64,000 bases of DNA, taken from Pigmentiphaga aceris (GTDB taxonomy: Bacteria > Pseudomonadota > Gammaproteobacteria > Burkholderiales > Burkholderiaceae_B). Location of the stretch: the NCBI RefSeq assembly GCF_008119665.1, contig NZ_CP043046.1, positions 2,232,001 to 2,296,000 on the forward strand, in the 5' to 3' direction. This document shows, in pieces, positions 1-7,801 of the stretch. Each line of letters starts with the position of its first letter. Within the stretch, counting starts at the first letter, position 1. The translations under genes and the position numbers were made by a program. Under the pieces are notes generated by a model that was given only the letters and a program-made list of their open reading frames with translations, was not told where the DNA came from and made no database searches.

Positions 1-1
1 G

Positions 2-841
2 CTTATCGAAGCCTTGTATCGCGACCGGCCTGGTCACGCAGACCTGTTCATGCTTGCTGCCGAGCGCTTTGGCTGGGCGGAACGCAATGCGCGGCCTGCC
101 GGATCGGCGCGTGAGGCAGAGTGGGTGTATCGCGTCGTCAACCATCAGTTGTCGTGGGCCTTGCAGCCAGCAGAGCTGATTGCCCCACAGCAGGCGGCCA
201 TCGACGCTGCGATTGCCAGCGCCACACCCACGCGCCAACAGGCGTTCAACCACTACGAGGCCTTGCAGGAATTCAACGAAGGTTTCAGCGGCTGGGCAGA
301 GTTGGTCTTGCCTGCCGGGCGCGTCGATATCTGGCGTCAGGCCTACGACAAACTGTCTGAAGGCTGGCTGCGGGCTGCACGGGTACGTCAGCAGTTACCT
401 CGCAATTTTTCGCGCTTCGCCGCGACACTGGCGCTGCTGATCGTCGTGGGCAGCCTGGTATATGGCATGTTGAAGCCGACGCGCGTTGCCGCGCCAAGCG
501 AACCGCCATCCTTGGCGGCAGAAGTGCAGGCAGCGATGTCCAAACCACCGCCACCAGGAAGTGGTCCGGTGCTGGCCTATGAATTTCTGGGTGCCATCAC
601 CAAAGACAGTTGCGACACCGCGCATGAGTTCATGCACGAGTCGAACTGGCTGCAGGTCAATGATGCCGATGCAGTGGCCTTGCTCAGCACACGCGCCTTC
701 CTGTGTCAGGACCACAAGCTGTGGCCGCAAGCCAAAGACCCCTTGATGGACTGCTTGCGTGCCGAGCGCGGTGCGGCCTTCACGGCCGGACGCCCCGAGC
801 TGCCTGCGGCCTGCGAAGCAAAGCAGTCCGCCGGGAAATAG
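2..841 (+). CDS. Membrane-anchored protein with four-cysteine tail, cut at its 5' end
   Basis: The open frame runs in from the left edge, so the start and any N-terminal domain lie outside the window; the first in-frame start-like codon is a TTG at 14. The visible part matches residues 159 onward of the next gene (ALYR...L...A..RFGWA), so the two are tandem paralogues. Counting from the TTG codon, a hydrophobic segment at about residues 133-153 looks like a single transmembrane helix. Beyond it lie four cysteines at about 200, 231, 247 and 267, with exactly the spacing found in the neighbour. I infer a cytoplasmic N-terminal part and an exported, possibly disulfide-bonded tail. I cannot assign a function. 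Confidence 0.75.
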   Translation, partial: LIEALYRDRPGHADLFMLAAERFGWAERNARPAGSAREAEWVYRVVNHQLSWALQPAELIAPQQAAIDAAIASATPTRQQAFNHYEALQEFNEGFSGWAELVLPAGRVDIWRQAYDKLSEGWLRAARVRQQLPRNFSRFAATLALLIVVGSLVYGMLKPTRVAAPSEPPSLAAEVQAAMSKPPPPGSGPVLAYEFLGAITKDSCDTAHEFMHESNWLQVNDADAVALLSTRAFLCQDHKLWPQAKDPLMDCLRAERGAAFTAGRPELPAACEAKQSAGK

Positions 842-888
842 ACAGCAGCGAATAGATAAAAGGACAGGGCACGTGTTGCCCGACGCGC

Positions 889-2277
889 ATGCATTCACCT
901 TGGTTTTTTGACCTGCTTGGCATTTCCGCCACCTCAGATGACAAACAGATCAAACGCGCTTATGCGCAGTCCCTGAAGACGATTGATCAGCAGCATCAAC
1001 GCGAGGCCTTCGAGCGCCTGCGCATGGCCTATGAGCAGGCGCTGGCCTGGGCCAATAATGTGCGTGCAAACAACGCATCGAATGCGTCGATCGATTCGGC
1101 CAACGTAATCGTCACCTGCCACCGGCACAACTCAACCGACGTAAACACCGGTACACGTGTCACGCACGACCCGCATGCCCGCGCCAGATCGGCCTTGCAT
1201 CGATGGGTGGCAAGGTTGATGAACCCCTTGGATTGGCCAGACGGCAGCCCGTCGGCACCGTTGTCCGCGCCGTCGCGTGAACAATTGATGGATCAGGCGC
1301 TGAGTGATCCTGATCTGTCGCACCTGGACGCCAGACAGGAATTTTCGATGCTGCTTGCCAACGCCCTGTACCGCGCTCCGTTGGGGCAGCGCGAGCTGTT
1401 CGCGGTGGCGTCAGCGCGGTTTGGCTGGGCATCGCAAAAAGCGTTTTCCCGACAAAATGACCCCCAGACAAGCTGGGTGTCGCAGTTGATCGATCAGTCC
1501 TTGTCCATGGCTGCGCTGCCTGCGGCAGCGGCGGCTGGTTATGCTGACGCGGTCGCAGCTGCCTCAGCCACTGAGCGGCCTATGCACGCACAGGCGTACA
1601 CCCATTACACCGCCCTGAGCACGCTGGCCCGGGACTTTCCGGCATGGTCCAGCCTGTGGCTGCCATCCGGGCGCATTGATGCCTGGCGAGCCGCCTACGA
1701 CGGTTTGCCCGCCGATTACGTGTGGCGAAGGCGTGCCAGAGGGACCATTATTGCAGGCGCGAAGTGGGTGGGGCGCAGCCTGTTCGCGGTGCTCAAATTT
1801 GTGATCGGGCTGTTCGATAACTGGATCTCCCGGCTGATGATCGGCATTGTGGGGCTCTCGCTCATCGTGACCGCATTCACGGGTCAAGACCCCCGATCTG
1901 CTGCGCAGCGGGTGTCGGACAATGTGATGCTGCTGGCGTATGCAAACGCCCAGCGTTCCGCTGCGTTGCCATCACAAGCCGTCGGGACGGAAGCTGGGCA
2001 AGTTCCGGTGCCGCTGTACGAACTGCCGGGCAGGATCAACACGAAATACTGCACCGCCACGCACCAGGTGCTTCACGAGCGCGAGGCGCGTGTGTTTGAT
2101 GATCCCGCACTCATTGCCTCCTTAGGCACGCATGCCATGCTGTGTGTGGCGCAAAATCGTTGGCCGGCGCTCAGCGATCCGATCGTTCGTTGTCTGCAGG
2201 ACGAAACCTGGGCGGCCAATAGTCAAAATCGGCCGCAGAACAATGCGCACTGCGCAAAGGCGGTGGCATCTAAATAG
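889..2277 (+). CDS. J-like domain, single-pass membrane protein with four-cysteine C-terminal domain
   Basis: A 462-residue protein. Residues 1-52 resemble a DnaJ J domain (FFDLLGI..., then IKRAYAQSLK and EAFERLRMAYEQAL), but the HPD tripeptide that activates Hsp70 is absent; the loop reads TIDQQHQ. Residues 145-275 hold the module shared with the upstream paralogue. A transmembrane helix lies at about 314-332, preceded by a second hydrophobic stretch at 293-310. The tail has cysteines at 388, 419, 435 and 455. ATG at 889 puts the J-like fold at the very N-terminus. It lies 47 bp after its paralogue and probably shares its transcript. The likely topology is J-like part inside and cysteine domain outside; function unknown. 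Confidence 0.8.
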   Translation: MHSPWFFDLLGISATSDDKQIKRAYAQSLKTIDQQHQREAFERLRMAYEQALAWANNVRANNASNASIDSANVIVTCHRHNSTDVNTGTRVTHDPHARARSALHRWVARLMNPLDWPDGSPSAPLSAPSREQLMDQALSDPDLSHLDARQEFSMLLANALYRAPLGQRELFAVASARFGWASQKAFSRQNDPQTSWVSQLIDQSLSMAALPAAAAAGYADAVAAASATERPMHAQAYTHYTALSTLARDFPAWSSLWLPSGRIDAWRAAYDGLPADYVWRRRARGTIIAGAKWVGRSLFAVLKFVIGLFDNWISRLMIGIVGLSLIVTAFTGQDPRSAAQRVSDNVMLLAYANAQRSAALPSQAVGTEAGQVPVPLYELPGRINTKYCTATHQVLHEREARVFDDPALIASLGTHAMLCVAQNRWPALSDPIVRCLQDETWAANSQNRPQNNAHCAKAVASK

Positions 2278-2351
2278 CCGTCATGCGGGCACGCCCTTTG
2301 CAGCGGCTGCCCATTGCCGGAATCGGCCGGCATTCCTCGTCGAGGTCCGCT

Positions 2352-3227
2352 GTGAGCAGACTCAAGATCGCCACGTTCAACATCAATGGCATTCGTGCAC
2401 GGCTGCCTGCGTTGCTGGCATGGCTGGCGCGTGAATCACCGGACATTGCCTGCTTGCAGGAACTGAAAGCGGCACAGTCGGAATTTCCCATCGACGAGAT
2501 TCGCGCCGCAGGTTACGGGGCCATCTGGCACGGGCAGAAGTCCTGGAATGGGGTGGCGATTCTGGCGAAGGGGGCTGAGCCGCTGGAAGTGCGACGAGCG
2601 TTGCCCGGATTCGAAGCCGATTCGCACAGCCGTTATCTGGAAGCTGCTGTGCATGGCGTGCTGGTTGCGTGCTTGTACCTGCCAAACGGCAACCCGCAGC
2701 CGGGGCCGAAATTCGACTACAAGCTGGTGTGGTTCGAGCACTTCATCAAGCATGCGGCCAGCTTGTTTGAAACCGGCCATCCGGTCGTGCTGGCCGGGGA
2801 CTACAACGTGGTGCCCACCGATGAAGACATCTACAACCCGCGTTCCTGGTTGAAAGATGCGTTGCTGCAACCTGAAAGCCGGGACGCTTATCAACGCCTG
2901 TTGGCGCAGGGGTGGACCGATGCGCTGCGCGCGCAATATCCCGACGAACGCATCTACACCTTCTGGGATTATTTCCGCCAGCATTGGCAGAAGAATTCAG
3001 GGCTGCGAATCGATCATCTGCTGTTGAGCAAGGCGCTTTCCCCAACCCTGATGGATGCGGGCGTGGACCGCTGGGTGCGTGGTGAGCCGCATGCCAGTGA
3101 CCATGCGCCCACGTGGATCATGCTTGAGCAAGGGGTGGCTGAAAAAGCGACTCGCAAGAAAGCGCCCGCCAAGCAAGCGACTCCCAAGAAAGTCACTTCA
3201 AAGAAGGCTACCCCTTCAAAACCCTAG
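2352..3227 (+). CDS. xthA: Exodeoxyribonuclease III
   Basis: Metal-dependent AP endonuclease and 3'-5' exonuclease of the EEP superfamily, acting in base excision repair. The frame starts KIATFNINGIRARL, followed by the catalytic glutamate in CLQELKA, GDYNVVPTDEDIYNP, and the terminal catalytic SDHAPTW. GTG at 2352 is preferred because homology begins two residues later; the in-frame start at 2283 would add 23 unlike residues. This gives 291 residues. The last 25 or so residues are an added basic tail of repeated KKA/KKV units rich in K, A, T and P, which is not part of the catalytic fold and probably binds nucleic acid nonspecifically. Confidence 0.93.
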   Translation: MSRLKIATFNINGIRARLPALLAWLARESPDIACLQELKAAQSEFPIDEIRAAGYGAIWHGQKSWNGVAILAKGAEPLEVRRALPGFEADSHSRYLEAAVHGVLVACLYLPNGNPQPGPKFDYKLVWFEHFIKHAASLFETGHPVVLAGDYNVVPTDEDIYNPRSWLKDALLQPESRDAYQRLLAQGWTDALRAQYPDERIYTFWDYFRQHWQKNSGLRIDHLLLSKALSPTLMDAGVDRWVRGEPHASDHAPTWIMLEQGVAEKATRKKAPAKQATPKKVTSKKATPSKP

Positions 3228-3278
3228 TCTGAATCTGCTGAACAACAGAACAGCCAACACACTGCAACCACCACGCGT

Positions 3279-4016
3279 CTACACCGGCTCCATTGCCCGA
3301 TACGGCAATTTGGGCAGTTTCACGATGATCCGGTCGCCCGCCTTGATCTCGCCCGCTGCGCTGACAATACCCATGACGCCCGCCTTGCGTATCAGCTTGC
3401 CGTCGGGGGTGTGATCCAGCACTGCCTTCATCAGCCCTCGCTTGAAGCGGTCGATCTGCACGCAGGGGTTGCGCAGGCCAGTGAGCGTCACGACCGCATG
3501 TTTGCCCAGTCGCAGCCGGGTGCCGGCGGGCAGGGCGAGCAAGTCGATGCCTTGCGTGGTGATGTTCTCGCCCAGGTCGCCGGGCAATACGTCGAATCCC
3601 TGGCTCGCTAATTCGTCAAAAAGTTCTGCGTGGATCAGGTGCACCTGCCGCAAGTTGGGCTGGAATGGATCGCGTGCGACGCGCGAGCGGTGTTTCACCG
3701 TGACGCCACAATGCGCATCACCTTCCACGCCCAACCCGTCGAGCAGCTTGATGCTGGGCGCGGTGTCTTTGGAAAAACCGTGTTGTGGATTGACATGCAC
3801 GGCCACCACACTGGCGGCGCGTGCGCACGATGCTGCCATTTTTGGGGGCGTGTCGATACGGCTCCTGGCACCTGACGCGGCAGTTGGATCGCGGTCAGCA
3901 CCAAGGTCAGCACCAACGTTCAGTGCTGCGTCCGGCTCAGGAAGTAGTCCAGCACTCAGCTCAGTATCCAAACCTGATTTCAGTACGATCTTCGCTCCTA
4001 CCTTTGGCCCCATCAC
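3279..4016 (-). CDS. MOSC domain-containing protein
   Basis: A MOSC (molybdenum cofactor sulfurase C-terminal) protein, a family that handles sulfur transfer or forms the substrate-binding part of molybdenum enzymes. The core begins near residue 65 (SVVAVHVNPQHGF) and includes PGDLGENITT, the LPAGTRLRLG strand and the conserved cysteine of GLRNPCVQID. The frame opens at 4016, where its ATG shares an ATGA with the stop of the transporter remnant. A second candidate start at 3839 would give 186 residues and remove a low-complexity N-terminal extension that is not part of the domain. The molybdenum cofactor genes lie 5 kb away, so a functional link is only suggestive. The exact substrate is unknown. 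Confidence 0.85.
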   Translation of the reverse strand: MMGPKVGAKIVLKSGLDTELSAGLLPEPDAALNVGADLGADRDPTAASGARSRIDTPPKMAASCARAASVVAVHVNPQHGFSKDTAPSIKLLDGLGVEGDAHCGVTVKHRSRVARDPFQPNLRQVHLIHAELFDELASQGFDVLPGDLGENITTQGIDLLALPAGTRLRLGKHAVVTLTGLRNPCVQIDRFKRGLMKAVLDHTPDGKLIRKAGVMGIVSAAGEIKAGDRIIVKLPKLPYRAMEPV

Positions 4017-4237
4017 CGGTCTCCCTTGAAGATGACCAATCCTACGCCACCCACAGTCATGACCAGGGTCGCCACTTCACGCACGCCCAGGGGTTCGCCC
4101 AGCCCGGCAACACCTCGGGCGAACAACGGAGGCAGTTCCAGCATCAACTGCTTCATGGCCGGCCAATTCAGGCCCCACCCGACGGCAGTGACCAACAGGC
4201 AGGCAATGCCGGTGCCGTAAGCGTTGGGCTTATTCAT
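4013..4237 (-). pseudogene. EamA/DMT-family transporter remnant with internal in-frame deletion
   Basis: A 74-codon frame. It begins like an EamA transporter (TM1: YGTGIACLLVTAVGWGLNWP) and ends like one (LGEPLGVREV followed by a last hydrophobic helix and KGDR). Intact members have about 300 residues and ten helices, so roughly 225 internal residues appear to be missing, with the join near residues 40-46. Because the reading frame survives across the join, it could still be translated. It cannot form a transporter. Its stop overlaps the ATG of the MOSC gene, implying that the two were once a coupled pair. Confidence 0.7.
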
Positions 4238-4498
4238 GTGACAAGGGAGGTAATGCGAGAGGCAATGCGGAAGGCGATACAGAAAGCAGCAATACAGGAC
4301 GGCAAAGGGGGCAAAACACCGGGCAGAACACCGGACAACACAAAACGCGACACATTGGCGATCAAACCCGGCCCAAGAAAAATTCCGCCCGGGAAATGCT
4401 TCATTAATTGAGACGGCTGCAAAACTGACGCACAGAACCGACAGATCAGCGTCGAGGATAATCGACCCACGCCGGAGTTTTTGCCATCGACGCACGAT

Positions 4499-5206
4499 AT
4501 GGTCCATATTGGAGCCAATCTTGTCTATCGACTGTCCGCGCATCCCGATTGCCCTGCATATCGGCGGCCGGCTTGCCGTGGAATTTTCCAGTTGTTCTTG
4601 ATCTCGTTCCTGCTTTCTCTCCAGCCCTCCTTGCTTCGCCGACGCTTGGCATCGGTGCATCGGCGGTGCTTGCTCGGTATCTCGATACTGGCGATTTCGC
4701 TGTGTGCCACAAATGCCAGGGCACAGGATATTGCCCTGGTTCAACCGTCGCTAATCGAGCAGCAGACCGCTGCGGTCAAGGACGTTGTGCTGGGCCTGCT
4801 CAGCTACGTGCGGTGGCCGACCGAACCTGCCGGTATCCAGCTTTGTGTGGTGGGGCCCACGTCTTATGCCGACGGCGTCATGCGTGGCATGGTGCAGGCC
4901 ACCGGCCGCAAGGTACTGGCGCAACGTCTGTCTTTCGATGACGCGCGGCTGGGCGAACGATGCAATGCGGTCTATCTGGGTCTGCTGACCGATGCCGAGC
5001 GCCTGGCCTTGTTTCACGCGCTGGAAGGGCATGCGGTGCTGTCGATCAGCGAACGTGACCTGGGTTGCAGCGTGGGCAGCGTGTTCTGCTTGAATGTAGG
5101 CACCCCGCGCGTCAGTTTCGAGGTCAATCTCGACTCCATGGCGCGCAGCGGCCTGCGCGTGCATCCCAGCGTGTTGCAGCTGGCCAAGCGAAGCGCCAGG
5201 CCCTGA
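4499..5206 (+). CDS. yfiR: YfiR-family periplasmic repressor of a diguanylate cyclase
   Basis: First gene of a YfiR-YfiN-YfiB operon. YfiR is a periplasmic protein that binds the periplasmic part of YfiN and keeps c-di-GMP synthesis off. The mature part has the family's four cysteines (QLCVVG, ERCNAVYLG, DLGCSVG, VFCLNV), which in Pseudomonas form two redox-sensitive disulfides. A secretory signal (CLLGISILAISLCATNARA) is best read from GTG at 4655 or TTG at 4646. The ATG at 4499 adds about 50 residues of unlikely N-terminus and is given here as the outer limit. The next gene starts 2 bp after the stop. Confidence 0.85.
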   Translation: MVHIGANLVYRLSAHPDCPAYRRPACRGIFQLFLISFLLSLQPSLLRRRLASVHRRCLLGISILAISLCATNARAQDIALVQPSLIEQQTAAVKDVVLGLLSYVRWPTEPAGIQLCVVGPTSYADGVMRGMVQATGRKVLAQRLSFDDARLGERCNAVYLGLLTDAERLALFHALEGHAVLSISERDLGCSVGSVFCLNVGTPRVSFEVNLDSMARSGLRVHPSVLQLAKRSARP

Positions 5207-5208
5207 TC

Positions 5209-6654
5209 ATGTGGCACTGGTCTCTTCGCAAACCTCAGTTCAGGCTGCCGCTGCGGCAGGTGCTGTATCGCGGCCATCTTGGCATGGCGCTGGTGGCGAT
5301 CTTCCTGGCCGGGCTGACGGTCAGTCTGGTGTGTCTGTTCACCTTGCGCGCCTACACCGAACACAACCTGGCGCTGACCGCGCGCTCGCTGACATTCACG
5401 GTGGAAGCTGCCGTGGTGTTCGGGGACGATAGCGCGGCGTTCGATGCGCTCAAGCTGATCGTCTCGGGCGATGAAGTGGCCCGCGTGGCGGTTTACAACG
5501 ACCAGGGGCGACGCATGGCGAGCTGGTCGCGCCCTACCGATGGCGCACGTGGCCGGCTCGAACAACTGGTGGCAACCTGGCTGCTGCCGCCCGAAAACAT
5601 CGAACCGATCTTGCACGACGGTACCAAGGTTGGCGAAGTGCGGTTAAGTGGTTCCGGCGGGCCGCTTACCCGTTTCCTGCTGGCCGGGCTTGCTGGCATG
5701 TGTGTCAGTCTGGCCCTGACGGCGCTGGGTGCGCTGTACTTATCGCGGCGGATGGTGAGCGACATCGTTGGCCCGCTGGAGCGCCTGGCGCAGGTTGCCC
5801 ACGCCGTGCGCCGTGACCGTGACTTTGCCCAGCGTGTGCCGTTTGCGCCTATCACTGAACTCGATGAGCTTGGCAAAGACTTCAACGTGCTGCTTGACGA
5901 GCTTGCGTCCTGGCAAACCCATTTGAAGACCGAAAATGAAACCCTGGCACACAAGGCCAGCCACGACAGCCTGACGCATTTGTCCAACCGCGCCGCCTTC
6001 GAGCAAAGCCTGAGCATCGCCTTGCGCAATGCGGCGGAAGATAATCGGCTGGTGGCGGTGCTGTTCCTGGACGGGGATCATTTCAAGGCGATCAATGACC
6101 AGCACGGTCATGCGGCAGGAGACGTGGTGCTGATCGAAACCGCCGCACGTATCCGCAGCCAGCTCCGCGGCAAGGGTGTGGGTGCCCGCTTCGGTGGCGA
6201 CGAGTTCGCCGTCTTGTTGGCGCCGTTGTCCGAAGTGGGGGATGCAGCCCGCATTGCCGACGATATTCTGGGCAGCATGGCCCAGCCGATTTACTTGCCT
6301 GATGGAACAAGCGTCGTCATGTCGCTGACCGTCGGCATCGCGGTCTATCCTGACCACGCCCGTAGCCCGGAGGCGCTGTTGAAGCGTGCCGACCAGGCTA
6401 TGTATCACGCCAAGCGACAGTCCCGGGGGACGCGTAGCCTGGCAGACCAGACAGAGGGCAAAGACCCTCGCCAACAGGAGATTGCGCTTGTCTCAGACCC
6501 CCTGGTTCTCGACCCGACTGCTCGCACCGTGTTTGTCGGGCCTGGCCCTGGCTCTGACCTTGAGCGCATGCCGGGCTCCGGTGCCGCAGCCGCCGCTCAC
6601 CTCGATGGCAGTACCCCCGAAAAATTTGTCGCAGGATCAGATCGAGCTTCTTAA
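5209..6654 (+). CDS. yfiN: Membrane diguanylate cyclase YfiN (CHASE8-HAMP-GGDEF)
   Basis: Makes c-di-GMP from two GTP at the inner membrane. The order is TM1 (residues about 24-47), a periplasmic CHASE8-like sensor with TVEAAVVFGDDSAA, TM2 (about 145-167), HAMP, and a GGDEF domain with intact GGDEF in ARFGGDEFAVLLA. The product-inhibition I-site, usually RxxD five residues before GGDEF, reads RGKG, so feedback control is probably weak or lost. ATG at 5209 follows yfiR by 2 bp. The last 70 or so residues lie beyond the normal domain end and are an out-of-frame reading through the start of yfiB, giving a 167-bp overlap. Confidence 0.93.
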   Translation: MWHWSLRKPQFRLPLRQVLYRGHLGMALVAIFLAGLTVSLVCLFTLRAYTEHNLALTARSLTFTVEAAVVFGDDSAAFDALKLIVSGDEVARVAVYNDQGRRMASWSRPTDGARGRLEQLVATWLLPPENIEPILHDGTKVGEVRLSGSGGPLTRFLLAGLAGMCVSLALTALGALYLSRRMVSDIVGPLERLAQVAHAVRRDRDFAQRVPFAPITELDELGKDFNVLLDELASWQTHLKTENETLAHKASHDSLTHLSNRAAFEQSLSIALRNAAEDNRLVAVLFLDGDHFKAINDQHGHAAGDVVLIETAARIRSQLRGKGVGARFGGDEFAVLLAPLSEVGDAARIADDILGSMAQPIYLPDGTSVVMSLTVGIAVYPDHARSPEALLKRADQAMYHAKRQSRGTRSLADQTEGKDPRQQEIALVSDPLVLDPTARTVFVGPGPGSDLERMPGSGAAAAAHLDGSTPEKFVAGSDRAS

Positions 6655-7030
6655 AGACCAGGGGTTTGCGCTGAAGGAAGAGGGCTGGACTTTCGATATC
6701 TCCAGCAAGGTCTTGTTCGAAACCGATAGCCTGCATCTGACGCCGGCCAGCCGGCCTGCGCTCGAACGGGTGGGCAAGGCCTTGATGCGTGTCGGCATCA
6801 ACCGGTTGCGGCTGGAAGGGCATACCGACAGCCAGGGCAATGTCGATTACAACCGCAGGTTGTCGGTGGCTCGTGCCCAGTCGGTGGCCGAAGCGCTGAT
6901 TGCGGTCGGTATCAACCGGGATCACATCACCGCGCGCGGGCTGGGCATGAGCCGGCCGGTGGCCGACAACCGCACCGCAGCAGGGCGGGCCGAGAACCGG
7001 CGTGTTGCCATCATCGTGGCATCGGAATAA
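6488..7030 (+). CDS. yfiB: YfiB outer-membrane OmpA-like lipoprotein
   Basis: Third gene of the operon. YfiB is an outer-membrane lipoprotein that binds peptidoglycan and sequesters YfiR, which releases YfiN. The chosen start is TTG at 6488, because AGGAG (6476-6480) sits seven bases upstream and the resulting protein has a signal peptide with the lipobox LSAC at about residues 25-28. The OmpA-like domain follows, with FETDSLHLTPASRPAL and the peptidoglycan-binding LEGHTDSQGNVDYNRRLS. The start lies 167 bp inside yfiN in another frame. Length (180 residues) is normal for the family. Confidence 0.9.
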   Translation: MSQTPWFSTRLLAPCLSGLALALTLSACRAPVPQPPLTSMAVPPKNLSQDQIELLKDQGFALKEEGWTFDISSKVLFETDSLHLTPASRPALERVGKALMRVGINRLRLEGHTDSQGNVDYNRRLSVARAQSVAEALIAVGINRDHITARGLGMSRPVADNRTAAGRAENRRVAIIVASE

Positions 7031-7035
7031 ACGCA

Positions 7036-7055
7036 GCGGTCTGGCGGCAGACCGC
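7036..7055. terminator. Hairpin between convergent yfiB and exporter genes
   Basis: GCGGTCTG at 7036-7043 pairs perfectly with CAGACCGC at 7048-7055 around a four-base loop, between two genes that end facing each other. There is no clear T-run, so this is a likely bidirectional terminator by position and shape only. Confidence 0.5.
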
Positions 7056-7057
7056 CT

Positions 7058-7672
7058 TCAGGCAAACAGCGCCACCCGCAGGCCCAGGGCGATGAAGGTC
7101 ACCCCGGCCAGGCGATCCAGCCAGACACCGGTACGCGGTCTGCGCTTGAGCCAGGTGCCGATCATGCCGGCACCCAGGCCAATCGAGGCAAAGACAGCAA
7201 ACGCCTGCAGCATGAAGATGCCGCCGAGTGCGAACATCTGCAGCATGACGCTGCTACCGCTTTCTGTGTTGATGAACTGGGGCAGGAACACGATGAAGAA
7301 CAGGGTGACCTTGGGATTCAGCATGTTGCCCACCACGCTCTGCCAGAACACCGACGACAGCTTCTGTTCGTTGCCGGCGTGTGCACTGCCTATTCCCTTG
7401 CTGCGCAGCGCCTTGAAGCCGATCCAGATCAGGTAGAGCGCCCCGGCGATCTTGACGATCTCGAAGGCCAGCGGCGACGACTTGATCACGGCCGCCACGC
7501 CAAGCGCTGCCAGCGTGGTGTGGAACAGCACGCCCGCGGCAAACCCGGCCGCTGCCGTTACCCCGGCCGCGCGTCCTTGCGAAATGCCACGCGCCAGCAC
7601 CTGAAGATTGTCCGGGCCGGGCGCAATGGTGATGGCCAGCGATGCAAGCAGAAAAAGGAAGAAATCGGGCAT
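7058..7672 (-). CDS. LysE/RhtB-family amino-acid exporter
   Basis: An inner-membrane exporter of the LysE superfamily, 204 residues with about six hydrophobic segments. The family signature is near the N-terminus: ITIAPGPDNLQVLARGISQG followed by a glycine- and alanine-rich second helix. The related region LYLIWIGFKALR is also present. Members export amino acids, homoserine lactones or related compounds; the substrate here cannot be read from sequence. ATG at 7672 starts directly at the first helix. It is transcribed alone, convergent with yfiB. Confidence 0.9.
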   Translation of the reverse strand: MPDFFLFLLASLAITIAPGPDNLQVLARGISQGRAAGVTAAAGFAAGVLFHTTLAALGVAAVIKSSPLAFEIVKIAGALYLIWIGFKALRSKGIGSAHAGNEQKLSSVFWQSVVGNMLNPKVTLFFIVFLPQFINTESGSSVMLQMFALGGIFMLQAFAVFASIGLGAGMIGTWLKRRPRTGVWLDRLAGVTFIALGLRVALFA

Positions 7673-7801
7673 GTCTGGCGGGGTGGGGTCTCGGTCTTCA
7701 GGTGTTGAGGGTCAGGTTTCAGGCAAACGCGCAGACAGCATCACGGGGAAAAAACCTTGGTCTTGGTTCTTGGGCTTAATCCTGGGTCTTACTCCTTGGC
7801 C

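Noticed and set aside
4238..4498. Possible small gene between the transporter remnant and yfiR
   Set aside because: Frames here have no ribosome site and read as lysine-rich low complexity; I see no gene.
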